A DNA stretch of 48,163 nt from contig CABXRG010000006.1 in NCBI GenBank assembly GCA_902514615.1, positions 1-48,163 on the forward strand, written 5' to 3'. The DNA comes from an uncultured Bacteroidota bacterium. Lineage in GTDB: Bacteria; Bacteroidota; Bacteroidia; Flavobacteriales; Flavobacteriaceae. Below the pieces are notes generated by a model. The model made no database searches, was not told where the DNA came from, and saw only the letters and a list, made by a program, of their open reading frames with translations. A program made the position numbers and the translations under genes. This document shows positions 34,642-44,115 of this stretch, piece by piece (positions within the stretch are counted from its first letter, which is position 1; the number at the start of each line of letters is the position of its first letter).

Positions 34642-34897
34642 CTTTGTTATTGTTCATTTCAACTGTTCCAGATTCAATCTCCAGAATAGTCTCTTTATCA
34701 TTAAAAATAAAATTATCCTTAGCTTCTTGTTGAATCGACATTTTACCGATGATTTTCACCTTACCCTTAGTTAGAGTGGAAACTATTGGCGCATGATTAT
34801 TTAATACTTGAAAATCACCATGCGATCCAGGAAAAAGAATTGATTCAACATCTCCTTTAAAAAGGGTTTGCTCTGGAGTAATTATTTCTAAATACAT
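34622..34897 (-). CDS. atpC: F1F0 ATP synthase epsilon subunit (short form)
   Basis: 91 residues, only the beta-sandwich domain: 'YLEIITPEQTLFKGDVESIL', FPGSHGDFQVLNNHAPIVSTL and 'TILEIESGTVEMNNNKVTLL'. The C-terminal helical hairpin of the longer (about 135) epsilon is absent, as is usual in Bacteroidota. It follows atpD after 2 nt; the other synthase genes are not in the window. Confidence 0.93.
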   Translation of the reverse strand: MYLEIITPEQTLFKGDVESILFPGSHGDFQVLNNHAPIVSTLTKGKVKIIGKMSIQQEAKDNFIFNDKETILEIESGTVEMNNNKVTLLVD

Positions 34898-34899
34898 TA

Positions 34900-36423
<1,524 letters not shown>

Positions 36424-36438
36424 TTATAAATTAAAGTG

Positions 36439-36446
36439 CAAATATA
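36439..36446 (-). promoter_or_regulatory. -7 box for atpD-atpC
   Basis: Minus-strand TATATTTG, a full TAnnTTTG match, 24 nt before the atpD ATG. Confidence 0.55.
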
Positions 36447-36545
36447 TGTTCTTGGATTAAAAATTAAAAGTTAATAGCCCTTCAATTTTGATAATTTATT
36501 AAGATAAAATTAAATAGAATATATTAGAGGTTAATTTAATTATTT

Positions 36546-38360
36546 ATGGCTTCAAAGTATATAGATCTATCAACAGTAAAGTTTTTTATGAATAAAGTTC
36601 AAGAATTAGAAACCGTACTGGATAAGGAAAGGTTTGTAGATCACAATCTTGAATCTGTGGATCTTTTTATTGACTCTGTTAAACAGTTTGCAGACAGAGA
36701 ACTTTTTCCATATTTCAAAGAAATGGACGAGAAACCTGCTCATTATAAAGATGGCACAATTCACGTTCACCAACAAGTTGAAAAAATGATGAAGCTAGGT
36801 GGCTCTATGGGCTTAATTGCCGCACCATTTAATTATGAAGATGGTGGATTGCAGTTGCCTTTACTTGTTCATACAGCCGCCAACTATATTTTAGATGCTG
36901 CCAATAACCATCTGCCTGGTTATTCTGGACTTACTGCAGGAGCTGCTGAGCTTATTGTAGAGTTTGCAAGTAAAGATCTTAAAGAAAAATATACCCCTAA
37001 AATGCTTTCAGGTGAGTGGGGTGGAACGATGTGTTTAACCGAGCCACAGGCAGGAAGTTCATTATCAGATATAATTACAAAAGCTACCCCATGTGATGGC
37101 GGTTATTACAAAATTAGTGGTCAAAAAATTTTTATTTCAGGGGGAGATCATCAGTATGCAGATAATATAGTTCATTTATTATTAGCAAGAATAGAGGGGG
37201 CTCCAGCTGGAACAAAGGGTATTTCGTTATTTGTAGTTCCAAAAATGAGACTTGAGGAAAATGGTGAACTTTTCTTTAATGATGTTACAACAGTGGCTGA
37301 TTTTGAAAAAATGGGTCAAAAAGGATATTGTACTACTCATTTAAGTTTTGGTGACAAAGATGATTGTCAAGGTTATCTTGTTGGCAAAGAAAATAAAGGG
37401 CTTAACTATATGTTTCTTATGATGAATGGTGCTCGTATTGCTGTTGGACGTGGAGCGTCTGCTATTGCTTGTGGGGCATACTACGCTTCCTTAGAATATG
37501 CAAACGAACGCCCTCAAGGCCGAAAACTTTCATCAGATGGAACAAAAAATTTAAAAGATAAACAAAGCTTAATAATTGAGCATCCCGATGTAAGGCGAAT
37601 GCTTCTACTTCAGAAATCGATGGTCGAGGGGTCTATGAATTTAATTTTTAAAGCTGCAAAATATTTTGATCTTCAGCACAATAGTACTGATGAGAAAGAA
37701 AAGCATAAGTATCACACTCTACTTGAGATGATTATTCCTGTTGTTAAAACATATCCTTCGGAGGCTGGTATTTATTCAATCAACAATGGACTTCAGGTTT
37801 TAGGGGGTTATGGTTTTTGCTCAGATTTCATTCTTCAGCAATATTATCGTGATATAAGAATCTCTTCAATATATGAAGGAACTACAGGAATACAATCACA
37901 AGATCTTCTAGGTAGAAAAATGATGTTAAATAATGGTGAGGGTGCTAAGCTTTTATTAGATGAAATTAAAAAAACAATTGATAAGGCAAATCAAGATAAT
38001 GAACTAAAAGAGTGGGCTTCAAACTTAAATGATCAGCTGGATCAAACTCAAAAAATATTATTTCATCTTATACCATTTGCTTCAAAAGGAGACTATGAAA
38101 GATTTTTAGCTGATGCATCAATTTTTATGGAATTCTTTGGCTTAGTAATTGTTGGTTGGTCTTGGTTAGAAATTGGCTTAGCCAGTAAACATGCTTTAAC
38201 AATGAGTGAAAGCTCTGTAGATTCAAAATTCTATCAAAGTAAGTTAGATGCATTAGAGTATTTTTATGCTTATGAGCTTCCTAAAACAAAAGGGTTTGCC
38301 GAAATTCTTCTCCATCCTTCTTCCGTAACAATAAAAAAAGAAGATAAAGTAATTAATTAA
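36546..38360 (+). CDS. Acyl-CoA dehydrogenase, long (about 600-residue) type
   Basis: 604 residues. FAD- and substrate-binding motifs: 'WGGTMCLTEPQAGSSLSDI' (about 156-174), 'KISGQKIFISGGDH', and the catalytic base E444 in IYEGTTGIQSQDLLGRK. Residues about 460-600 form the extra C-terminal domain of the AcdA-like long acyl-CoA dehydrogenases. It catalyses alpha,beta-dehydrogenation of a fatty acyl-CoA and needs electron-transfer flavoprotein. Convergent with the kinase gene; the two are 75 nt apart with a small weak hairpin between (38405-38419). Confidence 0.93.
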   Translation: MASKYIDLSTVKFFMNKVQELETVLDKERFVDHNLESVDLFIDSVKQFADRELFPYFKEMDEKPAHYKDGTIHVHQQVEKMMKLGGSMGLIAAPFNYEDGGLQLPLLVHTAANYILDAANNHLPGYSGLTAGAAELIVEFASKDLKEKYTPKMLSGEWGGTMCLTEPQAGSSLSDIITKATPCDGGYYKISGQKIFISGGDHQYADNIVHLLLARIEGAPAGTKGISLFVVPKMRLEENGELFFNDVTTVADFEKMGQKGYCTTHLSFGDKDDCQGYLVGKENKGLNYMFLMMNGARIAVGRGASAIACGAYYASLEYANERPQGRKLSSDGTKNLKDKQSLIIEHPDVRRMLLLQKSMVEGSMNLIFKAAKYFDLQHNSTDEKEKHKYHTLLEMIIPVVKTYPSEAGIYSINNGLQVLGGYGFCSDFILQQYYRDIRISSIYEGTTGIQSQDLLGRKMMLNNGEGAKLLLDEIKKTIDKANQDNELKEWASNLNDQLDQTQKILFHLIPFASKGDYERFLADASIFMEFFGLVIVGWSWLEIGLASKHALTMSESSVDSKFYQSKLDALEYFYAYELPKTKGFAEILLHPSSVTIKKEDKVIN

Positions 38361-38435
38361 GTTAGTTTTTAAAGTAATGATATTATTGCCTGACTTTTGT
38401 ATAAGTTATACTATATAACAGTGTTTTCCAGAATT

Positions 38436-39509
38436 TTAAAATTCAATTTTTTTGTTATCAATTGATGACTTTGCCATTCTTGCATATGACTGAACAACAA
38501 AATTTAGATGTTTAAATCTTATATCCTTGGTTAGGCCTTTTTCATATCTAAAATATATTTGTTGAACAATAACAGCTATTTTAAAAAGGCCAAACACAAA
38601 ATAAAAGACAATATTTTCAATATCATCTCCAAACTTTTTAGAATACATTTCTAAAATTTCACCTCTCTTTGGATTCTTCTCTTCAGAGGTAATGTTCAAG
38701 TTTATTTCTCTCATATAGTCAGGATCATCTTTATTAATCCAATATGCAAGTGTAGTGCCAAGATCCATAAAAGGATCTCCTATGGTACACATTTCCCAAT
38801 CAAGAACTGATTTTACAGCAAATGAATTTGTATCAAGAACTAAATTGTCATATTTAAAATCATTGTGAATCAGAGACACATATGATGACTCTTTGATATT
38901 GTTGTTTAACCATTTAATTACAAAGTTTATATCCGTAATATCATGAGTTTTTGAATTTTGATATCTCTTGGTCCACCCCTTAACTTGCCTTTCACAATAT
39001 CCAGCTGGACGACCAAATTCGCTAAGGCCTATTTTTTCAATTTCTAATTTATGAAGTTCAACAAGAGTATCAACGAACTCAGATGCTATAAAATCATATT
39101 GAGTTTTACTGGTTAATATTTTTTTAAAATTATTACTCCTTAATACTGTTCCTCTGATTCGTTCCATTATATAGAAATCAGAGCCAATAATGTCAATATC
39201 ATCACAATAATGAATTGGAATAGGCGATTTTTTATAATTGTTTTTTAGAGCAGACAGAACTTTATATTCTCTGCTCATATCATGACCAGATTTAATTTGT
39301 GCTCCAATTGGAGGTTTTCTGAGTATGTATTCTTTTTGATTAGATTTAATTAAATACGTCAGATTAGAAAAGCCCGATGGAAATTGAAGAACTTCAAAAT
39401 CACTTTTACTTATGTCTAAGAAATTTGATAAATAATTAGAAAGTCCTCCATTATCAAGCTCTTCGTCTTCTCTTGTTTTTGTTGGGTTATCAATAAATTT
39501 ATCCGACAT
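38436..39509 (-). CDS. Aminoglycoside phosphotransferase-like kinase of the ACAD10/11 type
   Basis: 357 residues, no signal peptide. Kinase-fold motifs are present: 'FPSGFSNLTYLIKSNQKEYI' (N-lobe), YILRKPP with the ATP-binding Lys, 'LIHNDFKYDNLVLD' (catalytic HxD loop with D and N) and 'VLDWEMCTIGDPFMDLG' (metal-binding DWE). This is the phosphotransferase subfamily fused to the dehydrogenase in vertebrate ACAD10/11 and represented by LvaA of the bacterial levulinate pathway. There it phosphorylates the 4-hydroxyl of 4-hydroxyacyl-CoA. Last gene of the four-gene operon, 21 nt after the dehydrogenase. Confidence 0.85.
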   Translation of the reverse strand: MSDKFIDNPTKTREDEELDNGGLSNYLSNFLDISKSDFEVLQFPSGFSNLTYLIKSNQKEYILRKPPIGAQIKSGHDMSREYKVLSALKNNYKKSPIPIHYCDDIDIIGSDFYIMERIRGTVLRSNNFKKILTSKTQYDFIASEFVDTLVELHKLEIEKIGLSEFGRPAGYCERQVKGWTKRYQNSKTHDITDINFVIKWLNNNIKESSYVSLIHNDFKYDNLVLDTNSFAVKSVLDWEMCTIGDPFMDLGTTLAYWINKDDPDYMREINLNITSEEKNPKRGEILEMYSKKFGDDIENIVFYFVFGLFKIAVIVQQIYFRYEKGLTKDIRFKHLNFVVQSYARMAKSSIDNKKIEF

Positions 39510-39530
39510 AGTAAATTAAGATGATATACT

Positions 39531-40709
39531 TTAATTTTTATAGGATTTTAAAATAAGTCTAGCAAGGCGACTTTTGTGTACTTCATCTGCTCCATCATAT
39601 ATTCTGGAGGCTCTTTCATGTCTATAATATGATGATAAAATTAAATCATCAGTAAGTCCCAATGCTCCGTGAACTTGAATGGCATTATCAACTACCTTTT
39701 GAAGCACGTTAGCACAATAAAATTTAATAATAGAAATTTCTGCCCTAGTTTTATACGCTCCCTGAGTATCAATTTTTTTTGCAGCATCTTGTACTAATAA
39801 TCTTGCTGCATTTATCTCTGCTCTAGACTCTGCAATCCAATTTTGAATAGTCTGTTTTTCCGACAGCATTGTTCCTTCTGATATTTCTCTTGAAGTTGCT
39901 CTTTCGCACATTAAATCAAATGCTCTTTCGCACATTCCTATCCATCTCATACAATGGTGAATTCTTCCAGGTCCTAATCGTTTTTGTGCAATTGCAAACC
40001 CTTCCCCTTCTGATCCTAAAACATTTGTAATTGGAACAGAGACATTATTAAATTTAATTTCCGCATGACTCTCCCATCCTGCTCCTGGGTGTCCCATAAT
40101 TGAAACATTTCTAACAAATTCAACCCCTTCTGTTTTTAATGGAACAATGATTTGGCTAGCTTTTTTATGAACATCCTCTCCGTCAGGATCAGTCACCACC
40201 ATAACTATTGCAAAGTGTGCTCCGTCAAAACTTGAGGTAAACCATTTATGTCCATTTATAATATAGTTCCCATTATCTTTTTTTGCAATTGTTCCCATCC
40301 TTGTTGGGTTTGAGCCTGCATAATTTGGCTCTGTCATCGCAAAGCAACTTCTAGTTTTTCCTTCTAAAAGTGGGTATAGGTACTCTTGTTTTTGGTCTTC
40401 GGTTCCAGTCTCAATTAAAACCTCCATATTGCCAGCATCAGGAGCTTGACAGTTAAAGACATAAAATCCATAAGGACTTGCGCCAAGTATCTCACTAACT
40501 TCACCATGTTGTTCTAGTGTTAAACCTAAGCCACCATATTCCTTGGATACTTGTGGCAGCCAAAACCCCATCTCTTTAACCTTATCTCTTAATTCATTTA
40601 GTTTGGGGAGTTTTTCACTCCACTCTGAATTTAAAATCCATGGTTCAAGTGAAATTAATTCATCTCTAATAAATGTTTTAATTTTTTGTTTTACTTCTTT
40701 AAATGTCAT
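39531..40709 (-). CDS. Acyl-CoA dehydrogenase, ACAD10/11-like (LvaC-like)
   Basis: 392 residues. The ACAD10/11 features are 'NCQAPDAGNMEVLIETGTE' (about 88-106), 'RSCFAMTEPNYAGSNPT' and 'RLGPGRIHHCMRWIGMCERA'. The C-terminal IYDGADEVH has D372 where ordinary acyl-CoA dehydrogenases place a catalytic Glu. In the ACAD11/LvaC route such enzymes act after the kinase on 4-phosphoacyl-CoA to form the enoyl-CoA. It lies directly upstream of the kinase gene. Confidence 0.9.
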   Translation of the reverse strand: MTFKEVKQKIKTFIRDELISLEPWILNSEWSEKLPKLNELRDKVKEMGFWLPQVSKEYGGLGLTLEQHGEVSEILGASPYGFYVFNCQAPDAGNMEVLIETGTEDQKQEYLYPLLEGKTRSCFAMTEPNYAGSNPTRMGTIAKKDNGNYIINGHKWFTSSFDGAHFAIVMVVTDPDGEDVHKKASQIIVPLKTEGVEFVRNVSIMGHPGAGWESHAEIKFNNVSVPITNVLGSEGEGFAIAQKRLGPGRIHHCMRWIGMCERAFDLMCERATSREISEGTMLSEKQTIQNWIAESRAEINAARLLVQDAAKKIDTQGAYKTRAEISIIKFYCANVLQKVVDNAIQVHGALGLTDDLILSSYYRHERASRIYDGADEVHKSRLARLILKSYKN

Positions 40710-40735
40710 GTTTAGTGCTTAAATAAATTTAATTT

Positions 40736-41215
40736 TTAGCTTGGAAGTGAATAGATCAATGAAATTATCTCTGCAACACACACAGGCTTAGCTTCTCCAT
40801 CAACTTCAAATATAATTTTTAATGTATATTTTGCTCCTCCCGAAACCTCTTCAATATTTGTTAGAGATACTTTCCCCCTAAATTTTGAAACAGCAGGAGT
40901 TGCGTTAGGAAATCGCACCTTTTCAAGACCATAGTTTACTGCTAATGCAATGTTATTGAGTTTTAGTGTTTGAAACACAACCTGAGATGCATAGGATAAT
41001 ACATGAAACCCATGGGCTATAGTTTTTTTATAAGGAGAATATTTTGATGCTTTTTCTTGATCTATGTGAATCCACTGTTTATCTTGAGTTAATTCTGCAA
41101 ATGAATTTACTTTATCTTGAGACATTTCAAACCACTCAGAGATACCAATTTCTTTTCCAAGATAATCTTTTAAATCTTCTAGATTTTCTATTTCAGTTGA
41201 ATAAGGGTTTTTCAT
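40736..41215 (-). CDS. MaoC-like enoyl-CoA hydratase
   Basis: 159 residues, single hot-dog domain. The hydratase motif 'TQDKQWIHIDQEKASKYSPY' with D and H in the order of R-specific enoyl-CoA hydratases is followed by KTIAHGFHVLS. It hydrates a trans-2-enoyl-CoA to the 3-hydroxyacyl-CoA. Starts 9 nt after the SDR stop and ends 26 nt before the dehydrogenase start. Confidence 0.9.
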   Translation of the reverse strand: MKNPYSTEIENLEDLKDYLGKEIGISEWFEMSQDKVNSFAELTQDKQWIHIDQEKASKYSPYKKTIAHGFHVLSYASQVVFQTLKLNNIALAVNYGLEKVRFPNATPAVSKFRGKVSLTNIEEVSGGAKYTLKIIFEVDGEAKPVCVAEIISLIYSLPS

Positions 41216-41224
41216 AATGTAATA

Positions 41225-42001
41225 TTAATTTATCATGTATCCTCCATCTACGTTAAATGTTTCTCCTGTTGTATAACTTGAGGCTTCAGAAGCCAGGTAA
41301 ACAGCAATCCCTGAAATTTCTTCTGGTTCAGCTGCTTTCCTAATTGGCAAATCTTTCAACCATAATTCTAACATCTCTTCATTTTGCCATAAAGCAGAAC
41401 TTAATTTTGTTTTTATCAATCCTGGGCATATTGCATTAGATCTGATTCCATACTTCCCCCATTCTTTGGCTTGAGATTTAGTTAACATGCTAATTGCAGC
41501 TTTACTGATTGAATATACTCCTAGTCCTTTGTCTGGTTTTTGTCCTTCTACAGAAGAAATATTTATGATAGAACCAGATTTGTTGTTTTTCATATGCTTC
41601 ATGGCCATATTAGAAAGTTTAAACGCGGCTTTTACATTAATATCCATTATTTTATTAAAAAGCTTTTCATCTGCATTTTCAAGTCTATCAAAAACAGGAT
41701 TTATTCCTGCATTATTAACTAGTATATCTATTTTGTCATATTTTTTTAATGTTGTATCAATTAGATTCTTCAAGTGATCTTCTTCTCCTACATGACACTC
41801 ACATGCCATTGCATCATATCCATTCTCTTGTATTTTATTAGCCACTTCATCTACTGCTTCTTTAGATCTACTACTTAACACTACACTTGCTCCAAATTCT
41901 GCAAGTGCCTCGGCAATTGATGCTCCAATACCTCTGCTTGATCCAGTAACTATTGCAACCTTACCTGATAAATCAAATAGTTTTTTATATTTTTTTGTCA
42001 T
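41225..42001 (-). CDS. Short-chain dehydrogenase/reductase
   Basis: 258 residues, classical SDR. Cofactor motif TGSSRGIG (about 19-26), structural motif 'ILVNNAGINPVFD', catalytic Ser in INISSVEG and YSISK with the Tyr/Lys pair, then 'CPGLIKTKLS'. The last strand 'TGETFNVDGGYMIN' is typical. In this operon it would oxidise a hydroxyacyl-CoA. First gene of the minus-strand operon, so its promoter lies in the 203-nt divergent region to fadD-like. Confidence 0.92.
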   Translation of the reverse strand: MTKKYKKLFDLSGKVAIVTGSSRGIGASIAEALAEFGASVVLSSRSKEAVDEVANKIQENGYDAMACECHVGEEDHLKNLIDTTLKKYDKIDILVNNAGINPVFDRLENADEKLFNKIMDINVKAAFKLSNMAMKHMKNNKSGSIINISSVEGQKPDKGLGVYSISKAAISMLTKSQAKEWGKYGIRSNAICPGLIKTKLSSALWQNEEMLELWLKDLPIRKAAEPEEISGIAVYLASEASSYTTGETFNVDGGYMIN

Positions 42002-42135
42002 TTCAATTACAGTTAAGTTGGTGTAATATACTAATTGATTTAATTATCCTTACAAGAATGTAATATAAATACAGAAAAAGATTTTTTGGTAAAGTTTAAT
42101 GAGGTTGTATGTTTTTAAAGATGAAAATATTCTTA

Positions 42136-42143
42136 TATATTTA
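42136..42143 (+). promoter_or_regulatory. Candidate -7 box for the acyl-CoA ligase gene
   Basis: TATATTTA matches 7 of 8 positions of the TAnnTTTG type. The inverted repeat at 42155 would fall at about the transcription start. Confidence 0.35.
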
Positions 42144-42154
42144 GTAAAAACTCA

Positions 42155-42176
42155 TCGTTAAAAATTAAATTAACGA
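42155..42176 (+). promoter_or_regulatory. Perfect inverted repeat, candidate operator
   Basis: TCGTTAA-N8-TTAACGA (42155-42161 and 42170-42176), with a largely symmetrical AT spacer. It sits between divergent SDR and ligase genes and just after a candidate -7 box, as expected for a repressor site. TetR-type regulators of fatty acid genes use such dyads; no regulator gene is adjacent. Confidence 0.45.
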
Positions 42177-42204
42177 ATAGAAAAATAACGAAAATCGAAT
42201 AATT

Positions 42205-43923
42205 ATGAGTGCAAATCAAGAGCCATTTGAGTTAAATTTTTACAAATGGGAGAAAGAACTTAAAGACAAGCCATACCTTAGACAACCAATTGGTGCAGCC
42301 TGGGAAGAATATACATGGGGTCAAGTTGGAGATATGGCAAAAAGATTAGCCTCTGGGCTTAGATCTCTTAATCTTAGAGAAGGTGCGCACATTGGAATTT
42401 ATTCAAAAAATTGTAGAGAATGGATAATTTCTGATTTAGCTATTGTAATGGCTGGGTATGTTTCAGTTCCTTTCTTTCCTTCACTAAATGGTAAAGAGCT
42501 TTCATATATTATGGATTATGGAGATGTTGATGCACTTTTCTTAGGAAAAATTGAAACTTGGGATGATATTAAAAATGATTTACCTAAGGATATGCCTATG
42601 ATTACATTTCCTAATTATGCTGGTTGTTCAAATATTGATGTAGGGTATCAATGGCATGAGTTTATTAATAGTCATGAACCTATCTCTAACCCTAATCGTC
42701 CGAAGCTGTCAGATTTATGGACCATAATTTTTACATCAGGGACAACGGGTAACCCAAAAGGAGTTATGCTTTCTTATCAAGCTATAGATGGTATTAAAGT
42801 AGTCTTAGATGATCCCAACAACCCCTTAGGAATTAAACATGATGGTAATAATGATTTTATATCTTATCTACCCTTAAATCATATCTTTGAAAGAGTTGTT
42901 ATTGAATGGACTTCTTTTAGATATGGTGGAACGATTTCATTTGTTGAGTCTATAGAAAAATTTGGACAAAACTTAAAAGATGTACAACCACATGTCTTTG
43001 CAGCTGCTCCTCGTGTTTGGACAAAACTTCAAATAGGTATTCTGTCAAAGTTTTCTCAAAAGACACTAGACATATTACTCAAAATTCCATTACTGTCTGG
43101 ACTACTAAAAAAACTTTTAAAGAAAGGATTAGGATTTAGTAGAGCAAGAGTTACTGTGTCTGGTTCAGCTCCAATGCCCGTTGAATTAATTGAGTGGTTT
43201 AGAAAAATTGGAGTATATATTACCAATGGATATGGAATGACAGAAAACTGTGCAATTTGTAGTTCAGTTGATGGTAGAGATTTTGAAAAACTAAATACTG
43301 TTGGAAAACCTCAAAAAGGTGTTGATCTCAAAATCGATGAAGAGACAGGAGAAATATTAATGAAAGGTCCATTTGTAATGAATGGTTATTATAAAAATGA
43401 AGAATTGTCTAATACAACTTTAAGAGGTGGATGGCTTCATACTGGAGACAAAGGGTTCTTAGATGAAGATAATTATTTGCACATCACCGGAAGAGTTGCT
43501 GATAGTTTTAAAACATCAAAAGGAGAGTATATAGAGCCTTTGACTTTGGAGCAATATTTTGCTAATATTAATGAAATAGAAGAAGTTTGTGTTGTTGGGC
43601 TTGGAATTGCTCAGCCATTATGTCTAATTCAGTTGTCTGAAATTGGAAAAAACACATCAAGAGATACTATGTCAAAAATGTTAACTGAAACGCTTGAAAC
43701 AGTTAATAATGGGCTTGTTAATTATAAAAAAATCTCAACGTTAATAGTTGTAAAAGATGAATGGACACAGGAGAATGGTGTTATTGGTCCTACTCAAAAA
43801 CTTAAAAGAGGTGCTATTGAAGATCTCTATTCAATGAGCTACATAAAGTGGCACGAATCTGATGAAAAATTAATTTTTGAATCAGAAAACAACCTCTCCG
43901 ATAGATTTAATTCATACTCATAA
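42205..43923 (+). CDS. AMP-dependent acyl-CoA ligase (long-chain type)
   Basis: 572 residues. The AMP-binding motif is 'IIFTSGTTGNPKGVML', with NGYGMTENCA, GWLHTGDKGFLDED and 'ITGRVADSFKTSKGEYIEP' following. The C-terminal catalytic lysine is in 'PTQKLKRGAIEDLY'. It activates a fatty or hydroxy acid to its CoA thioester, feeding the dehydrogenase operon on the other strand. The lva-type pathway uses an equivalent ligase (LvaE). Confidence 0.92.
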   Translation: MSANQEPFELNFYKWEKELKDKPYLRQPIGAAWEEYTWGQVGDMAKRLASGLRSLNLREGAHIGIYSKNCREWIISDLAIVMAGYVSVPFFPSLNGKELSYIMDYGDVDALFLGKIETWDDIKNDLPKDMPMITFPNYAGCSNIDVGYQWHEFINSHEPISNPNRPKLSDLWTIIFTSGTTGNPKGVMLSYQAIDGIKVVLDDPNNPLGIKHDGNNDFISYLPLNHIFERVVIEWTSFRYGGTISFVESIEKFGQNLKDVQPHVFAAAPRVWTKLQIGILSKFSQKTLDILLKIPLLSGLLKKLLKKGLGFSRARVTVSGSAPMPVELIEWFRKIGVYITNGYGMTENCAICSSVDGRDFEKLNTVGKPQKGVDLKIDEETGEILMKGPFVMNGYYKNEELSNTTLRGGWLHTGDKGFLDEDNYLHITGRVADSFKTSKGEYIEPLTLEQYFANINEIEEVCVVGLGIAQPLCLIQLSEIGKNTSRDTMSKMLTETLETVNNGLVNYKKISTLIVVKDEWTQENGVIGPTQKLKRGAIEDLYSMSYIKWHESDEKLIFESENNLSDRFNSYS

Positions 43924-44086
43924 GTCTAGGAATATAATAAACCCTGCTACTTCTCATTTGGTAGGTGAAAAAAATTATATTAACTTGAATTCAAATCGGA
44001 TCAAGTATTTTGCTGGATTAGCATGCTTTTGCTATTCACTCATTTATACTTGTATTAAATTATATAAACTAGTTATAGAAAAGAAT

Positions 44087-44094
44087 TACCTTTG
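44087..44094 (+). promoter_or_regulatory. -7 box for the TonB receptor gene
   Basis: TACCTTTG is a full TAnnTTTG match, 21 nt before the ATG at 44116. The -33 element is not obvious. Confidence 0.5.
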
Positions 44095-44115
44095 ACGTAA
44101 CAAAACCTAATTAAT

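Noticed and set aside
38405-38444. Small dyads (GTTATA-CTA-TATAAC and GAATTTTAAAATTC) between two convergent genes
   Set aside because: Both are AT-only or nearly so and would form weak structures; they might aid termination but I cannot support a call.
43877-44095. Frame overlapping the end of the acyl-CoA ligase gene and the following gap
   Set aside because: It starts inside the ligase gene in another frame and lacks any recognisable domain; the gap contains the TonB receptor promoter.
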